Shown one piece after another: positions 30,895 to 42,519 of a stretch of 64,000 nt of DNA. Both the position numbers and the translations under genes were made by a program. The notes under the pieces are model-generated. The model had not been told where the DNA came from and searched no databases. It was given only the letters and a program-made list of their open reading frames with translations. The DNA comes from Zygnema circumcarinatum. Its lineage: Eukaryota > Streptophyta > Zygnematophyceae > Zygnematales > Zygnemataceae. The DNA lies in the NCBI GenBank assembly GCA_037447605.1, contig CM074806.1, forward strand, positions 725,180 to 789,179, in the 5' to 3' direction. Every line of letters begins with the position of its first letter. Position 1 is the first letter of the stretch.

Positions 30895-33134
30895 ATGGCG
30901 GCTGCAGAACTGATGTGCAGCTGCGCGTTCGGGCAGGAGAGGGTGAACTTGGGATTTGGATGCAAGGCCTCTGGCAATGCTTGCGGTGAAAATATTCAGA
31001 GAAGTGTTCACATTCGAGCTGCAAATGATAGGTTAGGGCGGTTACGGTTAAATGTGCATGCTCGACCCGTTCGACAAGGGCTTGTTCTCGGACTTGGAGC
31101 GTGGAGGTAGGGAAGAGCTGCAGGCCCTTTACCTGATGGTTTTTTTTTTCAATTATAGAATGTATGCACTTGGTAATAGATAAGGTGACGAAGTTCTTTT
31201 GATTGCTCTGCAAATTGCGGATGCTTGCCCTTCTGATGAGCTTGTAGCTCGTACAGACGGGGCTTTTAGGGTCATACGGGTTGCAGAGTCTTGAGGATTC
31301 TTATTGTGCTAAAAGTACCTCCTGTTAGTGGTCGTTTATGGTGCGGTTTATTTCCGAATACGTGAATTTCTGCAGAAATGAAATGAAAAATCTAAGGACG
31401 CCGTTAGGACATGGTAAATTAATTTATATTGCAGGTCGAATGCCAAAAAGCAAAATCGAGGAGTGATTACAATGGGTATTCGGGCGGTCGAGAATTTTGA
31501 GACGAGCTTTGAGCTGCAGCCTCAAGTAAGCAACTTCTTCAAGGGCTCTTGTAATCCCTAGTGCAAGCGTAGCAGTGTGTTTGAAACAGTCGTAGTTATG
31601 TGCGGCAAGAAATGGCGGAGGGTTATATATAAGCCGTTACAAGCAAGAAATCGTTTAGATTGTATTTCAACTCTATTTTTTTAACAAGTTGATTGAAGGT
31701 AATGGGCGGTATGCACAGTGCGAAGAAGTCTTGGTGAAGCTGCTGTCGTCCGAGACCTTCTGTAAGCAGGTATGCAGAATTCTTCCTTTTCGGGTCAAAC
31801 ATGTCGAGGATGCCGCTCAAATAAATTTCGGACACTCTGTAGAGTTAGGTTAACTGCAGTAATCTAATGGACTTGGTCCCACTTTCACAAACCTTATCCT
31901 GCACCTTCCCCCGACTGCAACAACATTTTTGTTTGGCAAAGCTGAGCTTTTTATCAGTCTTTGTTGAATGACCCAAAATCACATGAGCTCCCTTCATTTC
32001 TGACCGCTATAAGGTTAGAAAAGATAAAACGGTCATTGTTCATTTTTTGGAAAAAAAATTGGTTTCAGGTGGCTCAGCAGCCTGGCATGGCCCCTGATTC
32101 AACTTGTGGATTCACCGGAAAGCTGTTTCAGCCGGTTCCATGGAGTCCCACTACCCGTTTCGGAATGCCGCAGGTAAGAACCCTACTCCTAAAGATTCTT
32201 TTATGCAAGGAGTGAGCAAGGAGATGCCTACCCGGCAAAGCAATTTTTTTTTAGGGTTTTTGGCTTCTTTAGATTTTCTTACAGCCTTCAGCTCTGACTA
32301 AGTGAAGTGCGATTGTCACGCGTAGATGTTTCCCTTGTTGTAGGCTGAAAGCTCTACGATAGTAAGGTTAATCCTCGTCTTTCGTATGTATAAAATGTTG
32401 CAGGACTGTGAGCAGTATCTGGAGGATAAAGAAAACTACGTTATCATTAATGTTCCGCCAAACTTCATGTTTCAAGCAAAGGTGAGCTTAGGCCCCTCTG
32501 CCCTTTTTGCTCCCCTCCCTCCCCTCCCTTCTCTGCCTCCACCCTCCCCTCCCTGTCTCCCCATCCTCCACCTTTCTGCCCAACTTAATTACTTCTCTCA
32601 CTTTCTCCCACCTCCTGCCTCCCCTTCCCTCCTCGCACCATATTTGAAATTTGATTATTTCCCCTTCATGTCGCACACGGTCCCTCCCTTCCCCCCCCTC
32701 CTCCTCCCCCATCCCTCCTCCCCCCTCCTTCCTCCACCTCCCCCCTCCCCCCATCCTCCTCCTCCACCCTCCCTCCTCCTGCCCCCCTCCTCCTCCCCCC
32801 TCCTCCTCCTCCTCCCCCTCCCCCTCCTCCCACCTCCCTCTTCCTCCCCCCCTCCTCCTCCCCCTNNNNNNNNNNCCCCTCCCTCCTCCCCCCCTCCTCC
32901 TCCCCCTCCCTCCTTCTCCCCCCTCCCTCCTCCTCCCCCCTCCCTCCTCCTCCCCACTCCCTTCTCCTCCCCTTCCATTTTTTCAACACTGAGCAGCTGC
33001 CGCCTCCCCTCTCTGGCGTTACTAGCGTGGCTGACGTGTGAGCCCCCTGCCGGCCGGGTTCTGGTGTGCAGATTTTCAAGCCATCGAGGCTTTGCGCGAT
33101 CTACACGAAGCAGGCGGCCGCCGCTCAGAAATAG
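30895..33134 (+). CDS. Conserved-looking protein of unknown family, possible plastid target
   Basis: I do not recognise this protein. Six exons join in phase: 30895-31106, 31435-31525, 31689-31769, 32069-32173, 32404-32481, 33072-33134, giving 209 residues. The ATG at 30895 lies in CGCCATGG context. The first 70 residues are rich in Arg, Ala and Gly with no acidic cluster, as in plastid transit peptides. The mature part has a GNGRYAQCEEVLVKLL segment, a Cys/Pro-rich stretch (PDSTCGFTGKLF), then PWSPTTRFGMPQDCEQYLE and VIINVPPNFMFQAK, and a basic tail. No membrane span or catalytic motif is evident. Conservation of splice consensus and of phase across five introns argues that the gene is real. 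The last intron contains a long polypyrimidine tract and an assembly gap, so the final 21-codon exon is the least certain. Confidence 0.65.
32506..32990 (+). repeat. Polypyrimidine tract (CCTCC-rich) in intron
   Basis: Almost pure C/T from 32670 to 32990, mostly CCT and CCCCTCC words, interrupted by the N gap. Open frames across it code only for Pro/Ser/Leu (or Gly/Glu/Arg on the other strand) and are not genes. Confidence 0.9.
32866..32875. other. Assembly gap (10 N)
   Basis: Run of ten N inside the polypyrimidine tract. The tract length is therefore not known. Confidence 0.99.
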
Positions 33135-35046
33135 GAGAATGTTGCAAGGGGAGGCCCAGACTCAAATGTTTTTTAACGTCAAAAAAATTACATAACTGGT
33201 CCGCTGGTATCGATGTCGCCGTGCCGTGTGCTGCTTGACGGGACTGGCTTTCACCTGCCCGCGGTTGGGTCCCAGTTTATCGTGAAGTGCTACATGGACT
33301 GTAACTGTACTGTAACGGAGAGCGTGACGACATGTAGCTCGGGAGCGAACTTGGCGACTACGGTACAGTACTGTACTCCGAAATGAAGTTTCCACGTGTC
33401 GTAATTTGACTTCCGTAAAAAGTGGAAAATCCGCCACGTGCACACTGCCAGCGGCGGCAGAATCTTGACTGCCGGCAAAACAGCTCTTCGAAAGCGTCGA
33501 TTCGGCCACGTGGCGTCCTTGAATTGGGCAGAAGTATCGTACCGAGAAGATCTTGCGGCCGTTGACACTGGCACGGCCTAAAACCCGCCTCAGATAAACC
33601 TCTGTTTCCAGCCAATCGGCGATCAGCGCTAGTGCCCACAAATCGACAACAATCCCTTGACCCGATGGGAGAAATCCAAGTTTTTTCCGTACAAACTGAG
33701 CCTTTGGATTGTACAAAGACGTCACTCAAAAACCATCGGGGTGTACCAACAGCAAATTACAAAAATCTGGGAAGAAATCGCGCCCACCACCGACCTTTTC
33801 CGTACACCGTGACATGTCACTGCCCCTACCGGCCAAAAAGCAGTTATGCCGAGACCATACGAACCGACACAACGCCCGCCGCCAGGTTGACTCGACTGCC
33901 GGTTTTGGCCGGACTCTAAAGGACAAACGTAGTGCAGTTAAAGATTACCGTGTCCTTAACGATTCGTACAGATGCCTTGTGAATGCGCCAAATTTCCCTG
34001 CAATGATTGGCGCAGTGAATGGTCGGTGGCCGGGAGATAATCCAAACGGTCCGTACGCAAACTGCCAACTGCACATGCTAACCGACGTACGAAAAGGTCG
34101 GTACTTGATCTTTCTCTTTTGTCGGCAGCGTTCCGAAATTCCGGAAGCCATACGGACGCCGACATTGGATGTGTACGAACGTGACAGGTGAGGGATCCCG
34201 GTCCCGCGTCAGAACGGAATTGTGCGAATTTCTGAAACTGAGGCCATGTGTCGCATAAAGCGGCGGAACAGGGCGGGCAGGGGAGGCAGGGAGAGAGGGA
34301 GGGAGGCGGCGAGCGAAGGGAAGGGAAGGGGAAGCGGGCGGAGGGGACGGGGCGGGGGAGCTTGGACTTCAGAGGGAGTGTTCAAGGGAGAATCTTTAGG
34401 GCACAGGGAGGGACAGAAAGGGAGCCAGATGTGTATTTTCTTCCTTTTTTTGGGCTCGTTTGTCCCTCTATCTACGTTTGTGTGAGTCTCTAGCTCTACC
34501 CAAGTCTTCTCCCTCATCCCTCCCCTCCCCCCTCCCCCCTCCCCCCTCCCCCCTTCCCCACTTCTCCCCTCCTTCCCTCCCTTCCTCCCCCCCTCCCCCT
34601 TCCCCACCTTCCTCCCCCCTTCCCCCCTCTCCCCTCCCCCTCCCCCCCTCCCCCTCCCCCTCCCCCTTCCCCACTTTTCTCCCTCTCCCCTCCCCCACTG
34701 CCCCCTCCCCCTTCCCCCCCTCCCCTCCCCTTCCCTCCTCACCCCTTCCCCCCCTCCCCTCCCCTTCCCCACTTCCCCGCTCCCCATCTCCCCCCCTCCC
34801 CCTTCCCCCCCTCCCTCCCCCCTTCCCCCCTCCCCCCTACCCCTCCCCCACTCCCTCCTCCCCCCTCCACCTTCCCCCCTCCCCCTCCTTTTCCCATTCC
34901 TCTCCCCCTCCCCCTCCCCCTCCCTCCTCCCCCTCCCCCCACCCCCCCCTCTTCTCCCTCCCCCTCCCTTTTCCCCTCCCCTCCCCCCCTCCCCCTCCTT
35001 GGCATTTGAAGGCAGCGGAACTGACGCCCGCTGCGTTGGGTATGAG
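33135..35046. other. Spacer: palindromic GC-rich island plus 500-base pyrimidine tract
   Basis: No gene seen. 33200-34200 is GC-rich with repeated CCACGTGGC, CGTACGAAC and palindromic CGGTACAGTACTGTAC words. 34250-34350 is purine-rich. 34500-34998 is nearly pure C/T. Confidence 0.5.
34500..34998 (+). repeat. Long polypyrimidine/polypurine tract
   Basis: About 500 bases of CCCCTCC and CCTTCCCC words, with purines nearly absent on the plus strand apart from occasional A. The very long open frames on both strands here are composition artefacts. Confidence 0.9.
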
Positions 35047-38000
35047 ATGGGCGCAGGTCGAGTGATGGCGTGTAAAAGGTGCGGCCGCCATCCGCGCAGA
35101 GGCCCTCGTGCTTTCAGTCTTCGTCCCTCTCTCCTTCTCCGACTCCTTTGCTTACTTCTCTCGTTTTGCATCTCACACTTTCTACTCAACCTCCTTCCCT
35201 TCCCTCCTCTTCGTGCTCTCCGCCTCCTTCTACCTCTCCTTACTCCCTCCACTTCGTTTTTACCTGCCTCTCTCTCCCCGTTCTCCTCTCCCTCGCTCCC
35301 CTCTCCTCCGTCCTCTCCTCACTCCTTATTCAGTCTTCTCTCCTTCCCCTTCCCCTTTTTTTTCTCATTGTATGCGCATTCCTCTCAAGGAGCGTTTGTC
35401 ATTTCTCCATTGAACTAAAAAGTGTGTTGGCCCTTTTTCTCTTTTTCCTATCTCTCCTTTTTCTTGGAAAAAAAATAGGAAATTCAAATTGCTTTGGCGG
35501 CAGTTTCAACTGGTGCTCACTACCTTCTTCTACCTTCCGGTGGCGCTTTGCGTTCAAATTCATCCCTCTGATGGTACGCTGAACCAACCGCTCACCCTCT
35601 CCCATCGACCAAACAACAAAGTTGCTAGTTTTGTAGAGTTCCCTCCTCCATGGGGCCCCACTGAGTACAAAGATGAAGTGAGCTTTTGGGTTTCTACCGT
35701 TGACCGTACTGCTCCCCCTTAAGCCAGTTAGCCGACCCTCCCTTCCGGAAATCCCCTTCTTAGAACCACCTCATGCAACCCTGAACCCTGACCCCCCTTC
35801 CCCCCTTCGCGCCGTGCCTCAGTGGCCGCCCTCCTCGCCGTGAAGAGCGAGCTGAACAACGACGTGCTCAACATTCTGAGCACGTGGTCGAGCGCGAACA
35901 CCACATGCGAGCAGTGGGTGCAGGTGCGCTGCGATCAGAGCGGACGGGTCACCAGCCTGTGAGCTCTCTCACTCTCTCTCACTCTCTCTCCCTCGCTCCC
36001 GCTCTCCCACTCTTTTTTTCCGGCTCTCTCTCTTCTCCAGTCTACCTCGCTTTCTCTCCCACACTTTCTTCATCTCTCTCTCGCCCGCTCCCCGCCTTCG
36101 CCGTTCTCTCTCCCCCGCTCGTTCTCTCGCTCCCTTTCCCACTCACTCTCTCCCTCTCTTTTGTCCCTCTTTCTCCCCCGCTGTCACTCGCTCTCACTAT
36201 GTCCCCCGCATTCTTTCTCTCCCCTTCCCGCTCCTACTCTCGCCCACTTTCTCTTCCCTTGTCCCTCTCGTTTTTACTCCCTCTCCCCGGATTTTCTCCC
36301 GCTCTCTCTCATTTCCTCTCTTGCTCCCTCTCCCGCTCTTTCTCCCTCTCCTTCTCTCCCTCTCTTCCCCTCTCCCGCTCTCTCCCTCTCCCGCTCAGTC
36401 TTCCACTCGTCTTCTCTTCCGATGTCTCTCCCACCCTCACTCACTCCCCCACTTTCTCCCTCCCGCTCTCAGTTGTTCCCGCTCTCTTCCGCTCTCTCTC
36501 CCCTCTGTCTCTCTCGCTCTCACTCTGTCTCCGGCTTTTGCCCTCACACTCACCGGCTCTTTCTCCCGTCCTGGCTCTCTCTCTCTCTCTTTCTCGCTCT
36601 CTCTCTCTCCCCCGCCTTCTCTATATATCTCTCGCTTGCCCTCACTTTCCCCTGCTTTCTCCCACGCTTTTCCGCCCTCTCCCTCTCTCCTCTCCCTCCC
36701 AACCCGTCCCCCTCCCTCTCTCCCCCCCTCACTCCCCTCTCACCCCCTCCCTTTCTCCCCCTTCCCCCTCTCAAATCCCCTCCTCCCTTCCCCCGACATC
36801 CCAGTCCCCCTCCCCCCTCCCCTTCCCCCTACACCCTCCCCCCTCCCCCTCCCTATCTCTCTTTCTCTCTCCCCCTCTCTCATTCTCTCCGCTACCTCTC
36901 CCTTGTTCCCCAGCAATCGTTCTTGTGTGCAACCATCTTCACGGTAGCCTGTTCCTATTGGAGGACACTTTCGTGTTTTATTGATGTGTGATGTTTAGCT
37001 GAAACTGAAACAAAGCGGAGCAACGAAATTCTGAAATTTATTACACTCGACTTGACGTTCAAGTCACAGATTACATGGAAAGCCTCGTTTGCTGACGGAA
37101 GCTTTGTGGGGCGCGCAGGGACCTGAGCTACTATCCCTTTGGAGGATCCATCTCCCCTCACATCGGCAACCTTACCGCCCTCACATTGCTGTGAGTCGCC
37201 TTTAGCCTTTCATTGAAGGAGTTCCCAAGTTCGACAATGAAGTGGAAACACCATTTTTTTCAAATCTCTCTCTCTGTCTCTCTCCCCCTCTCGCTCTAAC
37301 TCTCTCTCTCTTCCTTTCTCCCTCTCCTTTGCTATCGACATGCTTTTTCTGCCTTCCTTGTATCTCTTTTCCTCTTGCTGTTTCGTTTTCTCGCTCGTTT
37401 TCGCACTCTCTCTTTCTCCCGTTTCTTTTGCTCTTTTGCTGTAATGCTCTCGCCCTTGCATGCTCTCCCCCTTGGTGCTTTCTCTCTCTCTCCGCTCTCC
37501 CCCACCTCCCTTCGTCTCTCTTCCCACTCTTGCTCTCTCGCTCCTGCTCTTTGTTGCTGTTCTTCTTGTTCTTGTCCTGGACTCATCATATTGGCGCGTG
37601 CAATGCGCTGCGGCGGCGGGTTGCAGGTCGATGGGAAACGGGGCGATCTCAGGCGCCATCCCTTCGACCATCGGAAAGTTGGTCAACCTCCAAACGCTGT
37701 GAGCTCCCCCGCCCCCTCTCTCCTTCACTTACTCTTCAGTCAAGCAAATGCGGTCATTTGCTTGTCAGGAAGTTGGCATCTGATGTCAGCTAATGTGGCC
37801 TTCACCTGCAGATCCTTTTCCACACTGAAGCTGACAGGAAGCATTCCCGCCTCCATCAGCAACCTCAAGAACCTCACTTCCCTGTTAGTCGCTTGCCTTT
37901 TTACACATCGGACTCGTCCCTTTTCTGCTTGATTTGAATGGATCAACAAGGTGATGTATGGCTGTTTCGTTTTTTTTTGGTGAGATTTCTTTTATTATGG

Positions 38001-40518
38001 TATCTTCTAGTGGCTGGTGGAGTGACCCTTTTATTCCGCTGGATGCGGTTATCCAGAATAAAGTTTCGTGAGTAATTCTGTTTTTTCGTTTTGCTTTTGC
38101 CCTTTTGCAGAACTATTTCTAATACTGCACTAAACAGCCCTTTTCCTCCCCTTGAAAACCTCACGAGGCTCACGGACCTGTAAGTGTTTTGCTCACATTT
38201 GAATCCACTAATCATTGTGGCCCCAATTTAGTTTGCATATAAACGCGTGCTGAAACGGCACTGACATAAACATAGTTTTTCATGTAAAACCACTGATCCC
38301 AGCATACGGTATGCAGGGATTTGTACCAAGCCAATGTATATGGAGTCATTCCGCCATTCATTACCAGCCTCATCGACCTCACAAAGCTGTAAGCCGTCCC
38401 ATTTCTCTGTCTCTGTCTCTGTCTCTGTCTCTGTCTCTGTCTCTCTCTGTCTCTGTCTCTGTCTCTGTCTCATTCTCTGTCTCATTCTCTGTCTCTCTCT
38501 CTGTCTCTGTCTCTGTCTCTGTCTCTGTCTCTGTCTCTGTCTCTCTCTGTCTCTGTCTCTGTCTCTGTCTCATTCTCTGTCTCATTCTCTGTCTCTCTCT
38601 CTGTCTCTGTCTCTGTCTCTGTCTCTGTCTCTGTCTCTCTCTCTGTCTCTGTCTCTGTCTCTGTCTCTGTCTCTGTCTCTGTCTCTGTCTCCCTCTCTGT
38701 CTCTGTCTCTGTCTCTGTCTCTGTCTCTGTCTCTGTCTCTGTCTCTGTCTCTGTCTCTGTCTCTGTCTCTGTCTCTCTCTCTGCCTCTCTCTCTACTGTT
38801 TATGAGGCGTGGTGTCATCTCTCCTTTCCCCCCTCTCATGCCCTCCCTTTAAGAAGGGAAAACATATGAGAGCCATAGACACATCCTCGCGGTCTTGACA
38901 ATGAATGGCCCGTGCCTTGTGACTGACTGCAGAGATTTAAGCAGCAACAATCTTTCAGGGCCCATCCCGTCTGAGATTGGGAATCTTGTGGGCCTGGAAT
39001 TCCTGTAAGCTCAACCTGGTCTTATTCGAATTCCCTTTGCCCTTTGCGGGAGTTCGTTTTAGCAAATCAATTGCGTGAAATTATTTATGTTCGTTCAGGC
39101 TTTTCATGTATGCAGTTGTAAGCAACTCTTGTCATTTGAGTAAACTGACCTTTTTCTCGAAATTTTTGCCATCCTTTCTTCCTTTTCTCCATTTTCCAAT
39201 GTGCAGGATGCTCGCCGGGAACAGACTGAACGGCACAATTCCCCTGTCGATGGGAAACCTTGTAAAGCTTTCTGAATTGTAATTCTCTCCCCTGTCGTTC
39301 TCCCTCTTCCTGCACCCAAAGCACTCAAAAATAGAAACCAGTTCAAGAAGGCTGTGAAGCGAAGCTACTGATTAACTCGGAACTACTTTGTTGCTGTCTC
39401 ACTTCTGGACTCCATTTCGCATTCCCATTTCTTTGCTTATAAAGGAAGGTCCGTGAGAGGGTGTGGCAGAAAGCTGAGTGATAACCACCTCACTGGGAAC
39501 ATTCCCGCAACTTTCGCTAATTTAACAAAGCTGCGGTCTATGTAAGTTTCTGTTTCCTGCCCCCAACCAACTCTGTCTGCTTTGTTCCAAGCGGATCCGT
39601 GGGTATCAATTCATCATGTTTTGATCATATAAACATTTTACTAATGGGGACCTGCGAGGCCGTGATGTTTATGGGAATTGCAGAGAACTTAGTGGCAACA
39701 ATCTCACGGGAAGCATTCCAACATTTTTTGGTGATCTGCCCGACCTTTCAAGCACAATGTAAGCTGCGACCACTAAAGTTGTTGAGTTTTTGAGTCTTCC
39801 CTGGTTCACTGAGTGACTGTTTCCTTTCATCTACGCAATTCCGTCAACTGATGGCAGTGCTCAAAGTAAGAATCTCTTTAGCGGCGTTCATACGTTTGCT
39901 CTATTCATTTGACTTCGTAATCATTTGTTTAATTTTCCTTGAAGTGCTTCCATTGTTTGTGGGTGTTTTCAGAGATTTAAGCTCCAACCAGCTTACTGGA
40001 GAGATACCACCGAACATAGGGAACCTTGCCTCTTTGTCAAATGTGTGAGTGCCGATCAACCCATTCAGTGCATGATTGGGGGAATGCACAAGCTTGTAGT
40101 TCCTCAAACCTTCCACAAGGAAAATGCTGAGTCGTTCTGCCTAAAACGGAAGTGGAAAAGTTTGGTGGCTAACCATTCAATTCCGAATGCCGCAGTAACT
40201 TATCCAACAATCTGCTCACGGGAGTAATTCCGCAGTCAATTAGCAATATGGAAAGCCTGCTCATCTTGTAAGTATTCGCCATTCCCTTTATGCAAGCGTA
40301 GGGGTTTGGATCGAATGTATCTTGCATGGCCAGAGGAGGGCGTGAGAGAGCAAGATTTTAGGAATTTCCAGATTAAACTTTGGCATTCTGAACTTTAAAG
40401 GCAGGTCAGGGGTCATAGTGCAGCTCAATATGGTTATTGAACCGTCGAGCCCTTGCCCCTTACGCCAGTCGTTAGGGTGCATGTGATTTCTTTCGATGAA
40501 TATGGAAAAGCTTTAGGA

Positions 40519-40575
<57 letters not shown>

Positions 40576-42519
40576 GACAGAGAGAGAGTATTGACTGACG
40601 ATCAAACCTCTCTCTCCACTCCAGCTCGGTTGCGAACAACTACCTGACCGGCAGCCTGGAGCTGAACTTCACCCTCAACGTCCAGAACCTCGACTTCAGC
40701 TCCAACTTCTTCTCTGGCCGCCTCCGCGTCCTCGACAACAGCACCGGCGTGGAGATCTGCCCCACCGCCACCAGCGACTACGTCACCTTCTCGAACGGTC
40801 TCCGCGGCAACTGCTTCCTCTCCGCCGCCGCCCTCCTCGGCACGTGCCCGCCCGGGCGGCAGCGCGCGCCCGCCGCCTGCGCGCGATTTTGCAACGCCTC
40901 CGCGCCGGAGGGCGCGTGCGGGGGGAGGGGGGTCTGCGCGCCCAATGGCGGCGGAGAGGGGGGGGACTCCTGCAGCTGCGAGGAGGGCTATGGGGTCACC
41001 GCGGAGGCACCCTTCGAATGCGTGGCCGGTGAGGGAGGGTTGAGAAGGAGAGGGCTAAGGGTTGAGGGGGAAGGGTGGAGGGTGGAGGGTGGAAAGGGTG
41101 GAGGGTGGAGGGTTCAGGCGAGTGAGGGTCAGAGGTCGTTGGTCAGGGCTGGGAATGAAAGGATGCAAGTTTTTGGATGTGAGGTGGTCAGGGGTGGGAG
41201 CATGAGGGGGTTTTAAGGTGGGGAGAATTCAGAGCTTAGCGCTGGATTGCAGGGTGCAGCAGATTGTGTTGGAAGGGTCTAACTGTAGGGATAGGTTGCG
41301 GTTCTTTGCAAGAAATTGACCTGGTTATGCTTCTCTTTATGGCTGTTTGGGGCTGCTGTCATGCAGTTGCGAGCAGTCCCAGTCCGGCACCAATGATGCC
41401 TCCGCCGCCTTCTGGTATTTTTTGGCCTGCCCATCTCTCCCGTTTTGCCAGGCGCTTGAGAAACTGCAGAATGTCTCTAGGAAAACTGAGATGAATTAAT
41501 TAGCCCTCTGTATATGGAACCTGAATTTACCCTTTTTTTATGGACCTGTTTTCAGACGCCATCCTCCCTCCAATAATTGTTATAGCTCCCGCCCCCCTCC
41601 GAGGTGTGCACTCTTTTTTCCCAAAAAAAATGTCTACTTTGCAGTTCCATGTACCTCAACCGATCATCTTGTTTGTCCCTGCAAGCTGAATCGAGTCGTG
41701 AGTGTCTCTCTGTCGTTGCTAGGGGGCTTTTATATGTTCACATTTGAAGCCATAGAAAGTTGAGGTTTCGAATTTAAGAAAATTCGTAACTTGTGCAGGT
41801 TTCACACAATCGCCGCCGTCGTCCAATTCTGCTCTACAAAGTCAACCGAGCGGTAATAGATGCCCCTCCAAGCCCTATTTCTCTCCTCTGCCCTTTTTTG
41901 ACATTTTTATTTGCAGGCAGAAAGCCAGAAGGGGACCTTCACGGTTTTAAGTAGTGGAACTTGCGAAAGACTAAGAGGCTTTGTTTTTGGCGACGTGTGC
42001 AGGATCCCTTATTTTGATGGCAGCTGTGGCTGCCCTCCATGCATGGGCACTTTTTTGCTGAGTCAGACTTCAACCCCCCGCGTATGTCTCCTCTCTGTTC
42101 TCACACTGTCCAGCATCGCCCCTCTCTGCCCTTATGCTCTCTCGGTCCCCTCCCTTTATGCTCCCTCTGTGATCTACCTCTGCACTCCCTCTCTGCTCTT
42201 CATTTGTCCTCCCTCGGTGCTCTTCTTTTGCGCTCCCTTTGTGCTCTCCATTCACCAGATTTATTCCCATATCCACAATCGATGATGTGTTCCCGGGGAA
42301 GCGTGGGAGAGGGGAGGTGAAAACTGGGATGAGGAGGGAGATGGGGTGGAGATGAGGGAGAGGGAGTAGGAGAAGACTCGCCAAATTGCCACAGTTGCCT
42401 GTCCTTGTTGTCTGCAGGGTTACACTTTACCAAATACCAAAACCATGGACTCAAAATCTCTTTGGGTCCTATGCTGCAGAGAATGGCGCTATCAGACTAC
42501 GGCAGATAAAAGGGATTGA
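35047..42519 (+). CDS. LRR protein with Cys-rich tail, no kinase seen
   Basis: Extracellular LRR receptor-like protein. Exon 1 (35047-35078; alternative ATG 35065) joins 35479-35573 to form a signal peptide: basic start, then [15 protein letters not shown]. Exon 35823-35958 is a plant LRR N-cap ([14 protein letters not shown], with Cys residues before WVQVRC). Eleven exons of about 70-76 bases follow, near 37118, 37627, 37811, 38109, 38317, 38933, 39208, 39464, 39681, 39973 and 40195. Each encodes one LRR (for example [17 protein letters not shown]), and all are in the same phase. The exon near 40626-41028 has a partial LRR and a Cys-rich EGF-like block ([21 protein letters not shown]). Short exons near 41370, 41560, 41647, 41803 and 41919 add Pro-rich and Cys-rich pieces. 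The 3' end is uncertain: my in-phase join stops at 42519, another reading at 42586. No membrane span or kinase was found. Confidence 0.8.
35970..36915 (+). repeat. CT-rich intron of the LRR gene
   Basis: About 950 bases of CTCTCTCC-type sequence following the LRR-cap exon. Three overlapping long open frames here (Leu/Ser/Pro only) are composition artefacts. Confidence 0.85.
38404..38795 (+). repeat. CTGTCT hexanucleotide array
   Basis: About 390 bases of (CTGTCT)n with CTCTCT and CATTCT variants. A block of about 150 bases appears twice, as CATTCTCTGTCTCATTCT recurs near 38469 and 38569. It lies in the intron after the fifth LRR exon. Confidence 0.95.
40524..40588 (+). repeat. GA dinucleotide microsatellite
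   Basis: About 65 bases of (GA)n with a few interruptions, ending 35 bases before the acceptor of the last LRR exon. It is purine-rich where a pyrimidine tract would be expected. Confidence 0.9.

Noticed and set aside
32386-33195. 269-cod open frame rich in Pro/Leu/Ser
   Set aside because: Spans a pyrimidine tract and the N gap; only its first part matches a real exon, which is read with a splice at 32481.
34209-35252. Very long open frames on both strands (347 and 201 codons)
   Set aside because: They follow a nearly pure C/T tract and code only for Gly/Glu/Arg or Pro/Ser/Leu; no start context, domain or splice pattern.
35884-36984. 366-codon open frame and two overlapping frames
   Set aside because: Composition artefact of a CT-rich intron of the LRR gene; the first codons overlap a real exon in another frame.
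38311-38852. Ser/Val/Leu-repeat open frames
   Set aside because: Direct translation of the CTGTCT array, with all frames open for the same reason.
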